From Marinobacter subterrani (GTDB lineage Bacteria > Pseudomonadota > Gammaproteobacteria > Pseudomonadales > Oleiphilaceae), in contig NZ_LFBU01000001.1 in the NCBI RefSeq assembly GCF_001045555.1, positions 868,001 through 932,000 on the forward strand: a stretch of 64,000 nt of DNA, written 5' to 3'. The position numbers and the translations under genes are program-made. Under the pieces are notes generated by a model. It did not search any database. It was given only the letters and a program-made list of their open reading frames with translations, and was not told where the DNA came from. Numbering within the stretch: position 1 is the stretch's first letter; each line of letters starts with the position of its first letter. Shown here one piece after another: positions 26,158-33,471 of this stretch.

Positions 26158-26752
26158 TCGAAACGCACTCTTCCGGTCCGTTGTCGGGTTTCCGGCGATT
26201 CTGGCACTTAGCCCGGCGGCAGTGGCAGAGCCACGGACCTACGTCGTTGATGACGAGCACTTTTCCATCATGTTCGAAATCATGCACATTGGTTATGCCC
26301 CGGTCATGGGGATGTTCCGGGAAGTTGAAGGCGAATTTGTCTACGACGAGGAAGCCAGGAAGCTTAGCTCCGGCCAACTGGTTTTCCAGAGCGACAGTGT
26401 GTACACCAACCATGAGAAGCGGGACGAACACCTGCGCGGCAGCGACTTTCTGGGCACCGAAAAATATCCGGAAATTACCTTTACCGTCACCGACTTCAAA
26501 ACCACCGGCGAGAACACCGGTAAGGTGACCGGTGGCCTCACGATGCTGGGCCAGACCAACCCCGTGGTGCTGGACGTAACCCTCAACAAGTCTGCGGTTT
26601 ACCCTTTCGGCCACGAGGAATACACCCTGGGCATCAGCGCGTCCACTACGCTGAAGCGCAGCGACTGGGGCATGACCTACGGTATCGACCAGGCCATGGT
26701 GGGTGATGAAGTCACCCTTCGGTTTGGATTTGAAGCAAATCGGGAATCCTGA
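26144..26752 (+). CDS. YceI-family periplasmic lipid-binding protein
   Basis: A 202-residue protein with a signal peptide (cleavage near AAVAEP). The mature part begins RTYVVDDEHFSIMFEIMHIGYAPVMG, the family N-terminus, with LRGSDFLGTEKYPEITF and LTMLGQTNPVVLDVTLN. YceI proteins are lipocalin-like beta-barrels that bind long polyisoprenoid or other amphiphilic molecules. The start has AGGAGAG upstream and lies within the end of the phosphatidyltransferase gene. A lipid-binding periplasmic protein fits the lipid-linked theme of the cluster. Confidence 0.92.
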   Translation: MMSVNRNALFRSVVGFPAILALSPAAVAEPRTYVVDDEHFSIMFEIMHIGYAPVMGMFREVEGEFVYDEEARKLSSGQLVFQSDSVYTNHEKRDEHLRGSDFLGTEKYPEITFTVTDFKTTGENTGKVTGGLTMLGQTNPVVLDVTLNKSAVYPFGHEEYTLGISASTTLKRSDWGMTYGIDQAMVGDEVTLRFGFEANRES

Positions 26753-26888
26753 ATGTTCTGAGCCCCCGAATAGTGTGACCGCTATCACAACGCAGACACA
26801 TTCTGTTACATAAATCGGCGAGATTTTTGGGGTATGCGGCAAAGCCCGTTATGGTTAGGAAGCCAAAAATAAAAAAAGGAATGGATGC

Positions 26889-27962
26889 ATGGCCCGGAAG
26901 GTGCTGCTGCTTCTGACACTGGTTTCCACAAGCGTATTGGGGATGGGGTATTTTCTGTCGGCGGAGAATCATCGCGCTTTCCGCTGGCTGACGACCCTGG
27001 CAAGCTCCCCGTCTCCCGGGCCTCTGCACCCGGCCTCAGCCGCGGCCCCGGCTGAGGCCTCCGCCAGCCAACATTCGCCTGAACCGCCGTCCGATAATGC
27101 CCTCGGGTTTATGCTGGCGAGTGTCGCCGAGCAATACGCGCAGTCCACCCGCTACCCGCCCTGGTCGGTCCCGCTCAGTGCTGCCCAGGCCCGGGCTTAC
27201 CAGGGCAACCACTTTGAGCCGGTCGCCCTGCCCCTGGAAGGTGGCGGGCAATTTACCGTTACCCTTGAGAAGTACCGGTTTACACGGGGAGACACGATAC
27301 TGGTCGCTGCCGCCATTCAGGGGCCACAGGTTGTTGGCCGCCCCCTCACGGCAACGCTCGAGAAGCCCACAAGCCGCGATGCTGTTGCCAGTGCCATGCT
27401 GGAACCGGCCGGGGCACCGGGCTATTTTCAGGGCGAACTGGAGGCAAAGGCAGAGCCGGGTGAGTATCGCCTGATCGTGGAGGCGAAAATAGACGGCCAA
27501 CCTGTCCGCCACGCATCCCCCCTGACCATTGAGCCCTACCTCGGCGAGTTCGGCAGTCTCGGCGACCCGCATGTCAGTAACAACAATCTGGTCATTCCCA
27601 TCCGGTTCTCAGCAGAACAGCCCGGTTTCTATGCGCTTTCTGCCCAGCTTTATGCCGGCCAGCAGCCGGTCGCCCAGCTTCAGACGGAACAGCGTCTGGA
27701 CGGCACGTCCGACACCATCAATCTCAGGGCCCATGGCACTGTCCTTGCCAACAAGAGCGATACCGGACAATTCCAGCTGCGCAATATCCAGATCCGCCAG
27801 CTACCAGCCAGGCCCGGTGACCGGACCCACTATGGGTTTGGCCCCGACGAGGGCTACACATTCACACCGCCGGATCTTGATGATCTGACCGACACGCCGG
27901 CGGCGAACCCCGAATCAGAACAGCGAGCAGCGCTGCTCCGGCAGCTTGCCGAAAAGTTCTGA
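26889..27962 (+). CDS. Membrane-anchored or secreted hypothetical protein preceding the lipase
   Basis: A 357-residue protein with an N-terminal hydrophobic segment (residues ~4-22), a Pro/Ala/Ser-rich linker (~38-70), then beta-rich, Ig-like-looking sequence (FTVTLEKYRFTRGDTILVAAAI; GEYRLIVEAKIDGQPV). AAAAAAGGAATGG precedes the ATG. It is 101 bp upstream of the lipase-like gene on the same strand. It does not resemble the classical lipase foldase by eye, so the link to the lipase is by position only. I do not recognise the family. Confidence 0.7.
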   Translation: MARKVLLLLTLVSTSVLGMGYFLSAENHRAFRWLTTLASSPSPGPLHPASAAAPAEASASQHSPEPPSDNALGFMLASVAEQYAQSTRYPPWSVPLSAAQARAYQGNHFEPVALPLEGGGQFTVTLEKYRFTRGDTILVAAAIQGPQVVGRPLTATLEKPTSRDAVASAMLEPAGAPGYFQGELEAKAEPGEYRLIVEAKIDGQPVRHASPLTIEPYLGEFGSLGDPHVSNNNLVIPIRFSAEQPGFYALSAQLYAGQQPVAQLQTEQRLDGTSDTINLRAHGTVLANKSDTGQFQLRNIQIRQLPARPGDRTHYGFGPDEGYTFTPPDLDDLTDTPAANPESEQRAALLRQLAEKF

Positions 27963-27964
27963 TG

Positions 27965-27981
27965 GCAGGGCCTGGCCCTGC
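27965..27981. other. Perfect hairpin between the hypothetical protein and the lipase
   Basis: GCAGGGCC-T-GGCCCTGC forms a perfect 8-bp stem starting two bases after the upstream stop codon. It lacks a T-run. It could be an mRNA 3'-end stabiliser or attenuating structure. Confidence 0.4.
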
Positions 27982-28063
27982 ACCGGCTAGCGCCGGGCAG
28001 TACCGCCTCAACCGGCGGGTAAACGTCTTGAAACAACAATAATGCTGCAAAGACGGAGCAAAC

Positions 28064-29152
28064 ATGAATACAACAATGATCGGAAGTGCCTGCAAGACCG
28101 CCCTGGCGGTCGCCATCACCGGCAGCCTGTTTGCCGGAACCGCCCAGGCCCAACTCGCCGGGCACAATATCATCCTGGTGCATGGCTTCCAGCAGGATGA
28201 CCTGGCCAATCCACCGGCCAGTTTCCAGGACGTCAAAAACGCCGGTGAAGATTACTGGCGCACCTTCTGGCTCTCCCGCTCGGAGGCCCGCATTGACTGG
28301 GCGAGCAACGGGCGGGTTGAGGGAAGCATCGCCCAGCAGGCCTATCAGCAGCTGCGCCAGATCAGCCAGCAAGGGCTGTGCAATAACTATTGCATCGTCG
28401 TTTCCCACTCCACCGGCGACCTGGTAACCCGCTATCTGCTGGAAAACCAGGCCCGCTGGCTCCAGTCCGACGGTCTGCAGCCCCTGAAGATCCTGGCGGC
28501 GATTGACTATTCCGGCGCCGGTGGTGGTACCGAGCTGGCGAACCTGGCCATGAGTCTTGCCTACAACGACAGCTGGTACAACTGGCCTCTGCGGGCAGCG
28601 GTGGAAGCGTTCACGGGCATCGAGCCCGAGCCCGGGAAACTGGGCGTGGTCAACGACCTGCAAACCAATACCGCCCGTAACCTGGCGGTCAGCCCGAACT
28701 CGATTCCGCGCCTGCGGTTTGTCGCCGGTGGCTCCTCCTACGGCGGTATCACCAAGCCGTTCATTGCCGGCACGGACGATGGCGTGGTGCCCACCCATTC
28801 TGCCTGTGGCGCCACCAGCGCAGATGGCGTCGAATCCTGCTCATCGAGCATCAGCCTCGCCGGCAAAGTCACCGGGCAGGACGGCCCTGACGGCCTGTAC
28901 TACAACCACTACCCGGTGCTGATGAACGAGGGCGCTTCCCACAGCGGAGTGCTGGGAACCGAGACCGGCAACATCTCGGTACCCGTCGTGAACAACGCCA
29001 CGCTCGGTGGGCTGCGGGTGGATTTCGCCAGCCGCACCTACAATCAGCGGGCCTGGTGGCAGTGGTGGGGTGATGGCGACCAGTACATTGAGGTTCCCGG
29101 TTCAGACCAGACCGACATGTCGACCCTCGTGTACACCACCCTGAATAACTGA
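28064..29152 (+). CDS. Secreted lipase/esterase-like alpha/beta hydrolase
   Basis: A 362-residue protein with a signal peptide (cleavage near GTAQA-Q). IILVHGFQQ (residues ~36-44) is the oxyanion-hole region, and VVSHSTGDL (112-120) the nucleophile elbow with Ser116; the usual G-x-S-x-G is S-H-S-T-G here. Asp in GTDDGVVPTHSACG and His in NEGASHSGVLG are plausible remaining triad members, and several cysteines could pair in the periplasm. It resembles class 2 lipases and related triacylglycerol lipases. ACGGAG precedes the ATG. Substrate chain length cannot be judged. Confidence 0.78.
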   Translation: MNTTMIGSACKTALAVAITGSLFAGTAQAQLAGHNIILVHGFQQDDLANPPASFQDVKNAGEDYWRTFWLSRSEARIDWASNGRVEGSIAQQAYQQLRQISQQGLCNNYCIVVSHSTGDLVTRYLLENQARWLQSDGLQPLKILAAIDYSGAGGGTELANLAMSLAYNDSWYNWPLRAAVEAFTGIEPEPGKLGVVNDLQTNTARNLAVSPNSIPRLRFVAGGSSYGGITKPFIAGTDDGVVPTHSACGATSADGVESCSSSISLAGKVTGQDGPDGLYYNHYPVLMNEGASHSGVLGTETGNISVPVVNNATLGGLRVDFASRTYNQRAWWQWWGDGDQYIEVPGSDQTDMSTLVYTTLNN

Positions 29153-29176
29153 CCGCTTCCAGAGTATTCAGAAGAT

Positions 29177-29205
29177 GGGGTCAGATGAAATTTTCATCTG
29201 ACCCC
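29177..29205. repeat. Near-perfect palindrome, GGGGTCAGA family
   Basis: GGGGTCAGATGAAA followed by its reverse complement with one extra T, 25 bp after the lipase stop. The arms match the palindrome at 8212-8241. It may end the lipase transcript, but no T-run follows. Confidence 0.7.
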
Positions 29206-29326
29206 GATTTCAACCCCGATTTCACAACTTCCTCGGTAGTTTTCCCATCTTTCCTTTTTAGTTCGCAAACTATACATTGGTGCGCTTCCTCATTGATTCA
29301 TCCGTTGCCGGCATAGCGATTCCCCA

Positions 29327-30277
29327 ATGTCTGACGCTCACAAATCCGATCTGTTACTGGTTGTTGTTACCCTGTTTGCGGCCATCAGCTGGATGTTTTC
29401 CAAAGAATCCGTACTGCTGATGCCTCCCCTGATGTTCATGGCCGCCAGATTCCTGATCGCCGGGGCCGTACTTACCCTCTTCGCCCACCGATCCCTGTTG
29501 GCGCTCAGCCTGGATCAGCTGCGCCGCAGCGTGGGTGTGGGCCTGGTGTTTGGAACGGCGATGACCTGCTGGGTGATGGGCCTGTTTTACGGTAAGAGCC
29601 TGGGAGAAGGCGCATTCTTGACCAGCCTGGGTGTCGTGATTGTCCCCATCATCGCGCGGCTGGTGTTTCGGGAAGCGCAGCCTCCCAGCACCTGGCTGGC
29701 AATACCCATTGCAGTCGCCGGCCTTGCCCTGCTGTCACTGAAGAATGGTTTTCGGCCGGAAGCGGGCCAGATCTTTTTCGTGATGGCAGCCACCATCTTT
29801 GCGCTGTATTTCACCCTCAATACCCGGGCCGCCAATCAGAGAACGGTGGTGAACCGGCTTGGCAAAACCGTGGAAAAGCAGCGAGTGCCCGCCCTGCCCC
29901 TGACTGCCATCGCATTGCTCACGGTAGGCCTGTTCACCCTCGTGGAATCCGCCATTCTTGAAGAGTGGCAACCCACCCTGAGCGAACCCGCCCCTTTATT
30001 AATCTGGTGGGTTCTGGCCAGCGCGGTGATTGGCACTGCCGGGCGATTCCTGATCCAGACCTTCGCCCAGAGCCTGTCTGCAAACAGCCATGGTGTGGTG
30101 ATTCTGGTGCTGGAACCGGTATGGGTCGCGCTGTTTGCTGCAGCCTGGTTCGGTGAAACCATGACCAGCATTCAGCTGGCCGGTTGCGGCCTGATTTTCA
30201 CGGCACTCATCGTGAATCGGTGGACGGTGCTGAGCAAGGTCATCAAGGAGAAACTCCGGAGCCGGAAAACCACATAA
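29327..30277 (+). CDS. DMT-superfamily (EamA) transporter
   Basis: A 316-residue inner-membrane protein with about ten hydrophobic helices in two EamA-type halves. The first begins SDLLLVVVTLFAAISWMFSKESV and includes GLFYGKSLGEGAFLTSLGVVIVPI; the second ends ILVLEPVWVALFAAAWFGETMT, a typical EamA motif, with a charged inter-repeat stretch around residues 165-195. Family members export amino acids, nucleosides and other metabolites; the substrate cannot be read from sequence. The tRNA-Val promoter follows immediately. Confidence 0.88.
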   Translation: MSDAHKSDLLLVVVTLFAAISWMFSKESVLLMPPLMFMAARFLIAGAVLTLFAHRSLLALSLDQLRRSVGVGLVFGTAMTCWVMGLFYGKSLGEGAFLTSLGVVIVPIIARLVFREAQPPSTWLAIPIAVAGLALLSLKNGFRPEAGQIFFVMAATIFALYFTLNTRAANQRTVVNRLGKTVEKQRVPALPLTAIALLTVGLFTLVESAILEEWQPTLSEPAPLLIWWVLASAVIGTAGRFLIQTFAQSLSANSHGVVILVLEPVWVALFAAAWFGETMTSIQLAGCGLIFTALIVNRWTVLSKVIKEKLRSRKTT

Positions 30278-30283
30278 AAGTGG

Positions 30284-30312
30284 TTGACCAGCGTGAGAGG
30301 AATCAGTATATT
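30284..30312 (+). promoter_or_regulatory. Sigma70 promoter of tRNA-Val
   Basis: TTGACC (30284-30289), a 17-bp spacer, then TATATT (30307-30312). Transcription should start near 30319, about 14 nt before the tRNA. It begins 7 bp after the transporter stop. Confidence 0.75.
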
Positions 30313-30332
30313 TCGTCCCCGTTGCAGGACAC

Positions 30333-30427
<95 letters not shown>

Positions 30428-30690
30428 GTTACTTACGCGCCCCGTGAGAACTGGCTTTTTTTCTTTCCCGATATTTTCCCAAAACCAAGTACTTATACAG
30501 TAAGCCGTAGCTTCTTTTGGCCTCATGCTAAGGCACCCATTAGACAGAATGGGAAGTCGAGCCAAATCCTTTTCAATGACCAAAAATTAGAACTAAGAGC
30601 CGCGTGCCAGTGTCAGAATTTATTACGGTGATTCAGTTCCCTTTCCAATGTACAAGAATAAACCAGCTTTTTTTAGTAACTTGTATATGT

Positions 30691-30706
30691 TGGTGTCCAA
30701 ATTGCT
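30691..30706 (+). promoter_or_regulatory. Sigma54-like -24/-12 promoter of the island PEP-CTERM gene
   Basis: TGGTGTCCAAATTGCT keeps TGG, exact GG-N10-GC spacing and a complete TTGCT -12 block; the CAC of the -24 block is TGT. It lies 46 bp before the ATG at 30753, giving a leader of about 35 nt, similar to the gene at 2104. Confidence 0.6.
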
Positions 30707-30752
30707 GGACACGTTCCGATGAAATCTAATCACAAAACGGAACGTGCACATT

Positions 30753-31313
30753 ATGAAAATTTGGGCTCTTATAACACTTACATTAGTTTCTTTAACCATC
30801 AATGCGGAACCAATTACGTATAAGTTCACCGGGCACATAACTAGTTTGGGCGACAGTTGGGCAGGCGGTTATCCCTACGACCCGGGGTTCCGTGATTGGT
30901 GGCCCGAACTTGGTGACCCTTACAGTGGAACAGTCACTGTCGACGAAGATGCCTTAATTTACGATGCGACCTCCTGCATTGCTGGCCCTATCTGCGGCGG
31001 GCTAGTTTCGTTTGAAATGATTTTAGGAGGGGGTTCAGTCAGCTTTCAAAAAGGCAATGGCACTGGTATCGAAGCATACGGCTCCTCCCTCTACAATTTT
31101 ACTGCATGGGCAACAAGCTTCCGTGGAGATGGTGCGTTTTACGACAGTTTCTCATTTGACTCAACAGGCTTTCAGGCCGTCGATAACGAATATTGGGATA
31201 GCATTGCAGGAAACGCTGACTCCTTTGTTCGCGTTCCTGAACCGCCAACTCTTGCTCTCTTAATTGGTTCTCTTCTGGCAATTGGCTTCCGAAAAAATTA
31301 TCAACGCCTTTGA
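30753..31313 (+). CDS. PEP-CTERM sorting-domain protein on the tRNA-Val element
   Basis: A 186-residue secreted protein. The start is set at ATG 30753, nine bases inside a possible GTG start, because GGA lies at a more suitable distance. It has a short signal peptide (MKIWALITLTLVSLTINA), a beta-rich mature part with two cysteines (CIAGPIC), and a degenerate but recognisable tail: VPEPPTLALLIGSLLAIGFRKNYQRL has PEP, a short hydrophobic segment and basic residues. Codon use is more AT-rich than that of the two PEP-CTERM genes at the left end, fitting horizontal origin. Processing would depend on an exosortase elsewhere in the genome. Confidence 0.8.
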   Translation: MKIWALITLTLVSLTINAEPITYKFTGHITSLGDSWAGGYPYDPGFRDWWPELGDPYSGTVTVDEDALIYDATSCIAGPICGGLVSFEMILGGGSVSFQKGNGTGIEAYGSSLYNFTAWATSFRGDGAFYDSFSFDSTGFQAVDNEYWDSIAGNADSFVRVPEPPTLALLIGSLLAIGFRKNYQRL

Positions 31314-31532
31314 ACAAACAGCATGAAATTCTTTATTTTTGCATTTACCCGGAAGCAAGGGATATCGCATAGGGGTTGGTGCAAATTTCGGACAGTACCG
31401 GAAAAGCAGCCGTGTAAACTCGCGTTGGTTTGAAGGATTAAGCCGTCTCGGACCAAAGCCGGCATGGATGCCCGGCGAACGAGACACCTGCCCATTGGTG
31501 CGAGCGCAGTGAAAGAGCTGCCTGAGGCTATT

Positions 31533-31565
31533 GAGGGAGGGGCCCGCCCCCCCTCCTCTTTTTTT
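31533..31565 (+). terminator. Strong Rho-independent terminator
   Basis: GAGGGAGGGGC pairs with GCCCCCCCTCCTC (one bulge or mismatch), followed by a run of seven T. It is 220 bp past the PEP-CTERM stop. The stretch 31314-31532 has no convincing gene; a minus-strand open frame across it lacks coding features. Confidence 0.75.
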
Positions 31566-31690
31566 CACTCCTTGAACGGACCAGGGATCTGGCGCAACAC
31601 CAGCAGCACGAGCTCGCTCTCCTGAGCGAAAATCACCCTGAAGAACTCGTTACATAAGAAGCAGAGCGCTCCTGTCATTCAGAGGTCGTC

Positions 31691-32110
31691 TTGCAGAAGT
31701 CGAACAAACACCCCCCACCTGATGATCCACTGCCCGCAGCTGGGGGGATCATCGCCCAGGCCCGGAAATCCATGATCGCCAGCCCCTACATCATCCACCG
31801 CCGACCGGTTCGCAAGGTGGCAGCCGAGGGCCGGGACCAGTGGGCCAGGCTCACCCCCAACACGTTCACCGCGGAGTTCCGTAAAACCCGGGACAAATGC
31901 AAATGCTTCGAAAACATGCCGAGGCAGCACCGCCCAACCTTTCACGAGATCCAGGCCTTGGGTTCATGATTGTACAAAAAGTAGGGATTCTACAACGAGA
32001 CCTATATCCAGCCGCTCATGGCGCACGCTTATCAGAAGATGACGGAGCATTATCAGCAGTGGCATGGGCAGCAGTGGGTAACGGTTGAGGCGGGGCTGAA
32101 AATCAAATGA
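31691..32110 (+). pseudogene. Tyrosine recombinase (phage-type integrase), C-terminal remnant
   Basis: The frame reads PYIIHRRP, then RPTFHEIQALGS, a TGA stop at 31967, LYKK, a TAG stop at 31982, then GFYNETYIQPLMAHAYQKM and TEHYQQWHGQQW to a stop at 32108, with no frameshift. It aligns with the catalytic domain of lambda-type integrases: FHEIR-AL with His and the second catalytic Arg (here Gln), the LMAH histidine and the MTEHY tyrosine. The N-terminal arm-binding, core-binding and first-Arg regions are missing, leaving ~140 of an expected ~350 residues. The stops fall where Trp and Gln are usual. It cannot be active. Confidence 0.87.
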
Positions 32111-32240
32111 GCAGTCCCGCTCTGGTAGCCGATTCGTCTAAGCTAAAGGTAAAAAGCTAGCAAGGTATTTAATTTACCTATACAGTATTGGCACCTATTG
32201 CTTAATTTATACACAATAACTAAGATAAAGCCCGTTTTTG

Positions 32241-32768
32241 ATGGACTACGAGAAAGCCCTTAAGGATATACCGGCGCCGGCACCAGGTAATCGCAAAGAA
32301 ATTTGTTTCCTTCAGATACACCCTGAAACCGTTGCGACCTACGCTAATGCTGGCAAGCGGACTAAGCTATTCGAGATGCTTTACAACGTCTGCGGAGTTG
32401 TTCCACCGGTACCCAACATTGGCTTTCACGAACAGGAACACGTTTTTCCTGATCACCATGGTGGCGTGAAGCACGCTTGCAGCCTGTTTCAAGGCATAAA
32501 CCGACCGTTCGTCGACAATGGTCGAGATGGTGAAATTTTAGTATATATCGTCAAACCCAAGTTTTTTTACGAGTACATCGCTCACATGGTGTGCGTGGCT
32601 CAAAGGCAAGAAGTTCCACAAGAGGCACTTTTTGCCATTTATGTAAATTTTGAAGATCCCGACTACACTGATGGAGTAATTCTTGGCTGGGAGTGGATTC
32701 CAGCAGATACTCAAGATTGCTACCTCCCGGAAGATCATGAAGAAAGGTATGAGAAGAGGGTTTGGTAA
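32241..32768 (+). CDS. Hypothetical protein, first gene of the unknown island pair
   Basis: A 175-residue soluble protein; ATG at 32241 is preferred over the TTG three bases upstream. Visible features are an ICFLQIHPETVATYANAGK segment, an FHEQEHVFPDHHGGVKHAC stretch rich in His and acidic residues that could bind metal, an aromatic-rich middle (YIVKPKFFYEYIAHMVC) and an acidic C-terminus. There is no signal peptide or membrane helix, and I recognise no family. Its stop overlaps the next start by one base (TAATG). The frame is intact and of normal codon texture although the neighbouring integrase is dead, which suggests retained function. Confidence 0.68.
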   Translation: MDYEKALKDIPAPAPGNRKEICFLQIHPETVATYANAGKRTKLFEMLYNVCGVVPPVPNIGFHEQEHVFPDHHGGVKHACSLFQGINRPFVDNGRDGEILVYIVKPKFFYEYIAHMVCVAQRQEVPQEALFAIYVNFEDPDYTDGVILGWEWIPADTQDCYLPEDHEERYEKRVW

Positions 32769-33181
32769 TGGAAACGCTTAATACTGTTCTGGATAGAGCA
32801 TTCAACGTCTCTCTGGCCGAGGCCTTCGAGGCGAAAGCAACCTACAACGCCCCAATGGATTGTGTCGAATACGTCAACTCTGATGAGTTTGCTTTGGCTG
32901 TTCGTATCGACGGTTTCCTCACCCTGTACAAAGACAAGTCTCGTCAGCGTGTCATTGGCTTTAAGTGCAAAGGTTTCCGTTACATTTTTGAGCGGGTCCG
33001 TGAACAGCATCCTGAGATTGCTGAGTGTCACTTCATCCCGATGATTCGGATAATTGAGGCTGCGCTCTCTTATGCTGGTGACGAGTTGTTTGAAGGCAAG
33101 CGCGCAGCTTATGAGCAAGCTCGGGAAATTGCTGACCGAGAAAACGTTCAGATCGAGTGCCCCGAACTCAAAGCTGCGTAA
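32768..33181 (+). CDS. Hypothetical protein, second gene of the unknown island pair
   Basis: A 137-residue soluble protein. The start at 32768 shares its A with the previous stop codon (TAATG), which implies translational coupling; a TTG six bases earlier is possible but less likely. It contains VNSDEFALAVRIDGFLTLYKDKSRQRVIGFKCKGF (beta-rich, like a small sensor or ligand fold) followed by helices (RYIFERVREQHPEI; AAYEQAREIADRENV). No family recognised. A good terminator follows at 33197-33226, so the two genes form a complete unit, possibly a protein complex or an effector with its partner. Confidence 0.68.
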   Translation: METLNTVLDRAFNVSLAEAFEAKATYNAPMDCVEYVNSDEFALAVRIDGFLTLYKDKSRQRVIGFKCKGFRYIFERVREQHPEIAECHFIPMIRIIEAALSYAGDELFEGKRAAYEQAREIADRENVQIECPELKAA

Positions 33182-33196
33182 CGATTACACAGCTTC

Positions 33197-33226
33197 AAAA
33201 AACCAGGCCATCGGCTTGGTTTTTTT
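33197..33226 (+). terminator. Rho-independent terminator of the island gene pair
   Basis: AAAAAACCAGGCC and GGCTTGGTTTTTT form a stem with a short ATC loop and T-run, 15 bp after the second gene. The A-run on the left may allow action in both directions. The rest of the stretch to 33358 is AT-rich and holds nothing else I can identify. Confidence 0.8.
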
Positions 33227-33358
33227 GTGCCAAAATTTTCCAGATATACAGTACGTAATGCGTTGACTTATATAGCCTGCAAAGTGTGCATTGAAGGCGG
33301 GCAATCTACGATAATATTTACATTTAGTTCAGACACTTACTTTGCTTAGTGCGTTATT

Positions 33359-33421
33359 TTGACATGGTAGAGGTCCCCAGTTCGAATCTGGGTGGTCCTA
33401 CCAATCCTGCCAAGAAAGTCA
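33359..33421 (+). repeat. Right 63-bp direct repeat (att site), tRNA-Val 3' fragment
   Basis: Identical to 30365-30427. The bases just before it (GCGTTATT) resemble the corresponding tRNA sequence GCGCTACC with three C-to-T changes, so this may be the decayed end of a longer tRNA copy. The 5' half of the cloverleaf is absent, so it is not a functional tRNA. Confidence 0.93.
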
Positions 33422-33471
33422 TTCACTCGAATGAGCTCTTAAACACGAGTATTGACCCTGGTTCGAACAGT

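Noticed and set aside
31260..31568. A 102-codon minus-strand open frame on the island
   Set aside because: It overlaps the end of the PEP-CTERM gene and the GC-rich terminator, and its sequence shows no protein-like pattern.
33359..33421. A second tRNA-Val gene
   Set aside because: Only the 3' half from the anticodon loop is present; the acceptor 5' strand and D-arm are missing, so it is an attachment-site duplication.
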